64,000 nucleotides of DNA, taken from positions 386,507 through 450,506 of the forward strand of contig NZ_CP012841.1 of NCBI RefSeq assembly GCF_002073915.1. The letters run 5' to 3'. Source of the stretch: Candidatus Riesia pediculicola. Lineage in GTDB: Bacteria > Pseudomonadota > Gammaproteobacteria > Enterobacterales > Enterobacteriaceae. Shown here piece by piece: positions 61,413-64,000 of this stretch. The notes under the pieces were generated by a model that was not told the DNA's origin, searched no databases, and saw nothing but the letters and a program-made list of their open reading frames with translations. The position numbers and the translations under genes were made by a program. How positions within the stretch are numbered: the stretch's first letter is position 1; the number at the start of each line of letters is the position of its first letter.

Positions 61413-62197
61413 AATTAATTAGGAAAATGAATTCATTTCTACGATTTTTCATTGCTTTCAATTGAAAATTAATTATTTTATATCCTTCTTATCTCTTTAT
61501 AGTATCTTACTATGATCGATATATCTACTCTCTTTCAATTTTATATAAATCGTAACTCATTTCTTATGGATATTGATAAGATTTCTTTAAAAATTTGAGA
61601 ACGAATAGAGAGTTTCCTTATTATGATGAAACTAAATTTTTTTATAAAGTCAATCTTTGGATTACTTCAATTGCTCATAGTTATCTTTTAGATAAAGTAA
61701 TTTCTACATATGGATTTCATTTTATTTCTTAATCAAAGAAAGTTTTTTGATGCCTGATAAAAAGGATATCTTTCTTAACATCTTTTAAAAAAATGCATCA
61801 TATCGATCGAAAAAATCTAAAAAATGACATAATCTTCAAATTTCGATCAGTCAATTTTGAAATACTCTATTAAAAATTCAATTTTACTGTAAATAATCGA
61901 AAGTCCGTTAAGAACGGAGTTCAATATCTTAAAAAATCGATTAAAGTGTGTGATCTAAAATATTTTTCTTGAGTTTATTTTCATAGGAAATAAATCTGAT
62001 GTCGATTGCTAAAAATCTTTATGAAAAATAGAATAGCGTATTAGATTTCTTACCTTTACTGAATCTTTTCCAAAAAGTTGATAGATCTTCAAATCTCGAC
62101 TCTACTTTTTTTATAATCTATCAAAAGGGAGAGAAATTCAGTAAGAATCGAGAATTTATAAAAATTAAAAATTGAAAAATAGAATGCTTTTCACTAA
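61413..62197. other. Largest gene-free stretch of the window (785 bases)
   Basis: This spacer lies between fabA and dnaB, both on the minus strand. No frame shows recognisable similarity and no tRNA or known RNA family could be seen. A phrase GAAAGTCCG near 61899 recalls RNase P RNA, but the rest of that RNA is missing. The right part holds a long nested hairpin (62056-62144), listed separately. Confidence 0.5.
62056..62144. other. Long nested imperfect hairpin downstream of fabA
   Basis: Three nested complementary segments can be seen. Nine pairs: TTACTGAAT (62056-62064) with ATTCAGTAA (62136-62144). Seven pairs, two of them G-T: CTTTTCC (62065-62071) with GGGAGAG (62127-62133). Nine pairs: TTGATAGAT (62078-62086) with ATCTATCAA (62116-62124). 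The loop has 29 bases. The G-T pairs are only possible in plus-strand RNA. It lies 54-142 bases past the fabA stop. It could be a processed 3' end of fabA, an unknown plus-strand RNA, or a remnant; no known family was recognised. Confidence 0.45.
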
Positions 62198-62722
62198 TCA
62201 ACCTCCAAACTCGTTACATTCTTGAAATAATCCCACTTTTAGATCTTTTGCAAGATATATTAATTCATCATCTACTTTTACCTCTCCGTCGGCAATACCT
62301 ACAATTAGCTTTCTTCTAATGATTCTTTTGAGATGAACAAAATAACTTAATTTTTTACAAGTTGGCAAAACCTGTCCAATGAATTTTACTTCCCCTACTC
62401 CTAACGCTCTTCCTTTCCCTATTCCACCGATCCAACCAAGATAAAATCCTATCAACTGCCACATAGCATCGAGTCCTAAACAACCAGGCATCACAGGATC
62501 ATTTAGAAAATGACATTTAAAAAACCAAAATTCTGGATCAATGTCTAATTCGGCTTGAATAAATCCTCTTTTAAAGAATCCATCATTTTTATTAATTTCA
62601 ACAATTTTATCAATCATCAGCATATTTCCAACTGGTAGAGGAGGGCTTCCTTTTCCAAAAAGCTCGCCTCTTCCAGAACTTTCTAGCTCTTTTTTTTTAT
62701 AGTATGATTTACGATTATTCAT
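62198..62722 (-). CDS. fabA: 3-hydroxydecanoyl-ACP dehydratase/isomerase
   Basis: FabA dehydrates 3-hydroxydecanoyl-ACP and isomerises the product, the branch point to unsaturated fatty acids. It has 174 residues (E. coli 172). The catalytic histidine and aspartate lie in [21 protein letters not shown] (near residues 80-100). [26 protein letters not shown] N-terminal sequence is typical. Its use normally requires FabB, which is not in the window; fabF is missing from the fab cluster. Confidence 0.96.
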   Translation of the reverse strand: MNNRKSYYKKKELESSGRGELFGKGSPPLPVGNMLMIDKIVEINKNDGFFKRGFIQAELDIDPEFWFFKCHFLNDPVMPGCLGLDAMWQLIGFYLGWIGGIGKGRALGVGEVKFIGQVLPTCKKLSYFVHLKRIIRRKLIVGIADGEVKVDDELIYLAKDLKVGLFQECNEFGG

Positions 62723-63127
62723 GTAAATTGATCTCTTAAGTTGAAGTGAAAATACTTCAATATATTTTTCAAAAATGTTTTAGAAAACTCTTTTCAAGAG
62801 TAAATGGAGAACCATATCATTCTTGTTCTTTTTTAAAAAAATTCTTTATAATTTTTTATAAAAAAATGTTTTTAAAATTATTAATTAGTTAATTTCTTGT
62901 TAAACTAAGACTAGACCTTTTTATTACAAAATTTTATCAATATTCAAAATGAAAATTTTCTATTTGAGTTTTTCAATACAGATCTAAAAAAGTTTAAAGC
63001 ATCATAAAAAATTAAAGAATCTCTACTTTACTGCTTGAGATGCTCTTATTTTGAAATGTTTTTCGATAACCTTAACTAAATTCTTTTAACATTAGGTTTT
63101 AATGAACTTTTTGAAAATAAAATATTA
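62723..63127. other. Spacer between fabA and tusE
   Basis: These 405 AT-rich bases lie between two minus-strand genes that are some 15 kb apart in E. coli. Nothing recognisable is left of the genes in between. Confidence 0.45.
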
Positions 63128-63454
63128 TCAAATACAAACTGTTGGTTTAGGGAGTCCAGCTATTTTTGAAGCTTGAAAAATCGGATTCTTTGGAAATAAT
63201 TGATATAATTTTCTGCTACTCAATCTATTTCCATACATTTTATACAGAAACTCATCCAAGTCTCTCATTTTTGGAAAAATACCAAATTTGAAGTAGAATT
63301 TTCTTATCAAATTGATTATTTTCCAATGATCCATTGTTAATTCAATTCCTTCTAACTTTGCTAATTCAAAAGCAACTTTTTGATTCCAATTTTCTGGGTA
63401 TTTAATAAATCCTTCTTTATCTTTTTTATATAAATCTTTTTTAAGTTCATTCAT
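63128..63454 (-). CDS. tusE: Sulfur relay protein TusE
   Basis: TusE (DsrC family) passes sulfur from TusBCD to MnmA for 2-thiouridine at position 34 of Lys, Glu and Gln tRNAs. The 108 residues (E. coli 109) include DKEGFIKYPENWNQKVAFELA, MDHWKIINLIRKFYFKF and the C-terminal ASKIAGLPKPTVCI with the active cysteine one before the end. In E. coli tusE also lies near serT, the tRNA gene that follows here. Confidence 0.95.
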   Translation of the reverse strand: MNELKKDLYKKDKEGFIKYPENWNQKVAFELAKLEGIELTMDHWKIINLIRKFYFKFGIFPKMRDLDEFLYKMYGNRLSSRKLYQLFPKNPIFQASKIAGLPKPTVCI

Positions 63455-63570
63455 AAATCGATTTCCGTAGTTTTTTAATTATTTTTTACTTTCAAAAATA
63501 AATTAGAAACATTTGAATTTTATGTTAAAATTTTTTTGAATTCTACGATAATTTGATATATTTTACTAAT

Positions 63571-63658
63571 GGAGGAGTGGCCGAGTGGATTAAGGCAACG
63601 GTCTTGAAAACCGTCAACAGTGAATAACTGTTCAAGAGTTCGAATCTCTTCTCCTCCG
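63571..63658 (+). tRNA. serT: tRNA-Ser (TGA)
   Basis: Class II tRNA: acceptor GGAGGAG/CTCCTCC, anticodon stem ACGGT/ACCGT with loop CTTGAAA (TGA), a long variable arm (AACAGTGAATAACTGTT) and T-arm AGAGT/ATCTCT-type with TTCGAAT. The discriminator G is followed by GAA, so CCA is not encoded. It is the counterpart of serT near tusE in E. coli. Confidence 0.95.
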
Positions 63659-64000
63659 GAAATTAATGATTTTTTCATTTTCTAGAGGAAGAATGAATTG
63701 AGTATTGATGGATAAAGACGACATTCTCTTTAAAGAGAAGATAAGTTTCTTTTTCAAGAAATGTGTTAAAAAACTTCGAAAAGTTTGAAAAAATAATTTT
63801 TTCAAATCGTAGATTTTTAATCTTCTAAAAAAGATAAAAATAGTATTTGGCAAATTCGAGATACTTTAAACGTATATAAAATTTTTACAGATTTTTCAAA
63901 ATAAAAATCATATTCTTCTACGACCCCTTTTATATAAGATAATTCGATGGTATAAGATGAAAAAGAATTTCTCTTTTATTATAGAATTTCTTTATTTCAC
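63659..64000. other. Right edge without a recognised gene
   Basis: These last 342 bases hold only a minus-strand frame that overlaps the tRNA-Ser gene and resembles nothing. A gene may begin beyond the window. Confidence 0.4.

Noticed and set aside
61895..61925. RNase P RNA, suggested by the phrase GAAAGTCCG
   Set aside because: The following bases and the partner helices of RNase P RNA are absent.

Overview
The window is a stretch of a small, strongly AT-rich bacterial chromosome of gammaproteobacterial, most likely enterobacterial, origin. The evidence is protein similarity and gene order. Many products align nearly end to end with their Escherichia coli counterparts: RpoB, RpoC, PssA, FabH, HolB, DnaB. 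Blocks of E. coli gene order survive with genes deleted from inside them: rluC-rpmF-fabH-fabD-fabG-acpP-pabC-tmk-holB-ycfH, tuf-secE-nusG-rplKAJL-rpoBC, murB-birA-coaA-tRNAs-tuf, def-fmt-trkA, ispE-prs-pth, prfA-prmC, alr-dnaB. AT richness, deletion in place, long homopolymers in genes, AT-rich non-coding stretches where genes used to be, and no mobile elements or phage genes point to an old, vertically inherited insect endosymbiont. Retained riboflavin synthase (ribE) and PABA synthesis (pabC) fit B-vitamin provisioning. A louse symbiont of the Riesia type is one candidate, but I cannot name the organism from sequence alone.

Layout. 1-434: start of rne, minus strand, cut by the window edge. 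787-9910: plus-strand cluster rluC, rpmF, fatty-acid genes fabH/fabD/fabG/acpP, pabC, tmk, holB, ycfH, hinT. 10093-11451: pssA, meeting rpoC tail to tail. 11464-24874: minus-strand transcription-translation block rpoC, rpoB, rplL, rplJ, rplA, rplK, nusG, secE, tuf and tRNA-Thr, -Gly, -Tyr. 25300-29680: coaA (+), then birA, murB, aroE, tsaC (-). 29948-33124: def, fmt, trkA (+). 33121-49982: the alpha, spc, S10 and str ribosomal operons in the usual order, without rpmD and tufA. 50537-64000: tRNA-Phe, ribE, tRNA-Val, murJ, tRNA-Ser(GGA), a frameshifted prmC, prfA, ispE, prs, pth, alr, dnaB, fabA, tusE, tRNA-Ser(TGA).

How it works together. Most of the window is the core information machinery: RNA polymerase, about 30 ribosomal proteins, EF-Tu, EF-G, RF1, helicase, clamp-loader subunit, peptidyl-tRNA hydrolase, formyl-Met cycle and tRNA modification. 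Around it are cell-envelope genes (murB, murJ, alr, pssA, fab genes, ispE) and precursor and cofactor genes (prs, tmk, coaA, aroE, pabC, ribE, birA). No defence system, CRISPR array, transposon, rRNA gene or clearly new multi-gene system is visible. The most informative observations are evolutionary: a prmC frameshift inside a run of ten A, seven tRNA genes none of which encodes CCA, a doubly truncated BirA, loss of rpmD, a murB-aroE junction that looks like the scar of recombination between two rRNA operons followed by rRNA loss, and a long nested hairpin downstream of fabA.
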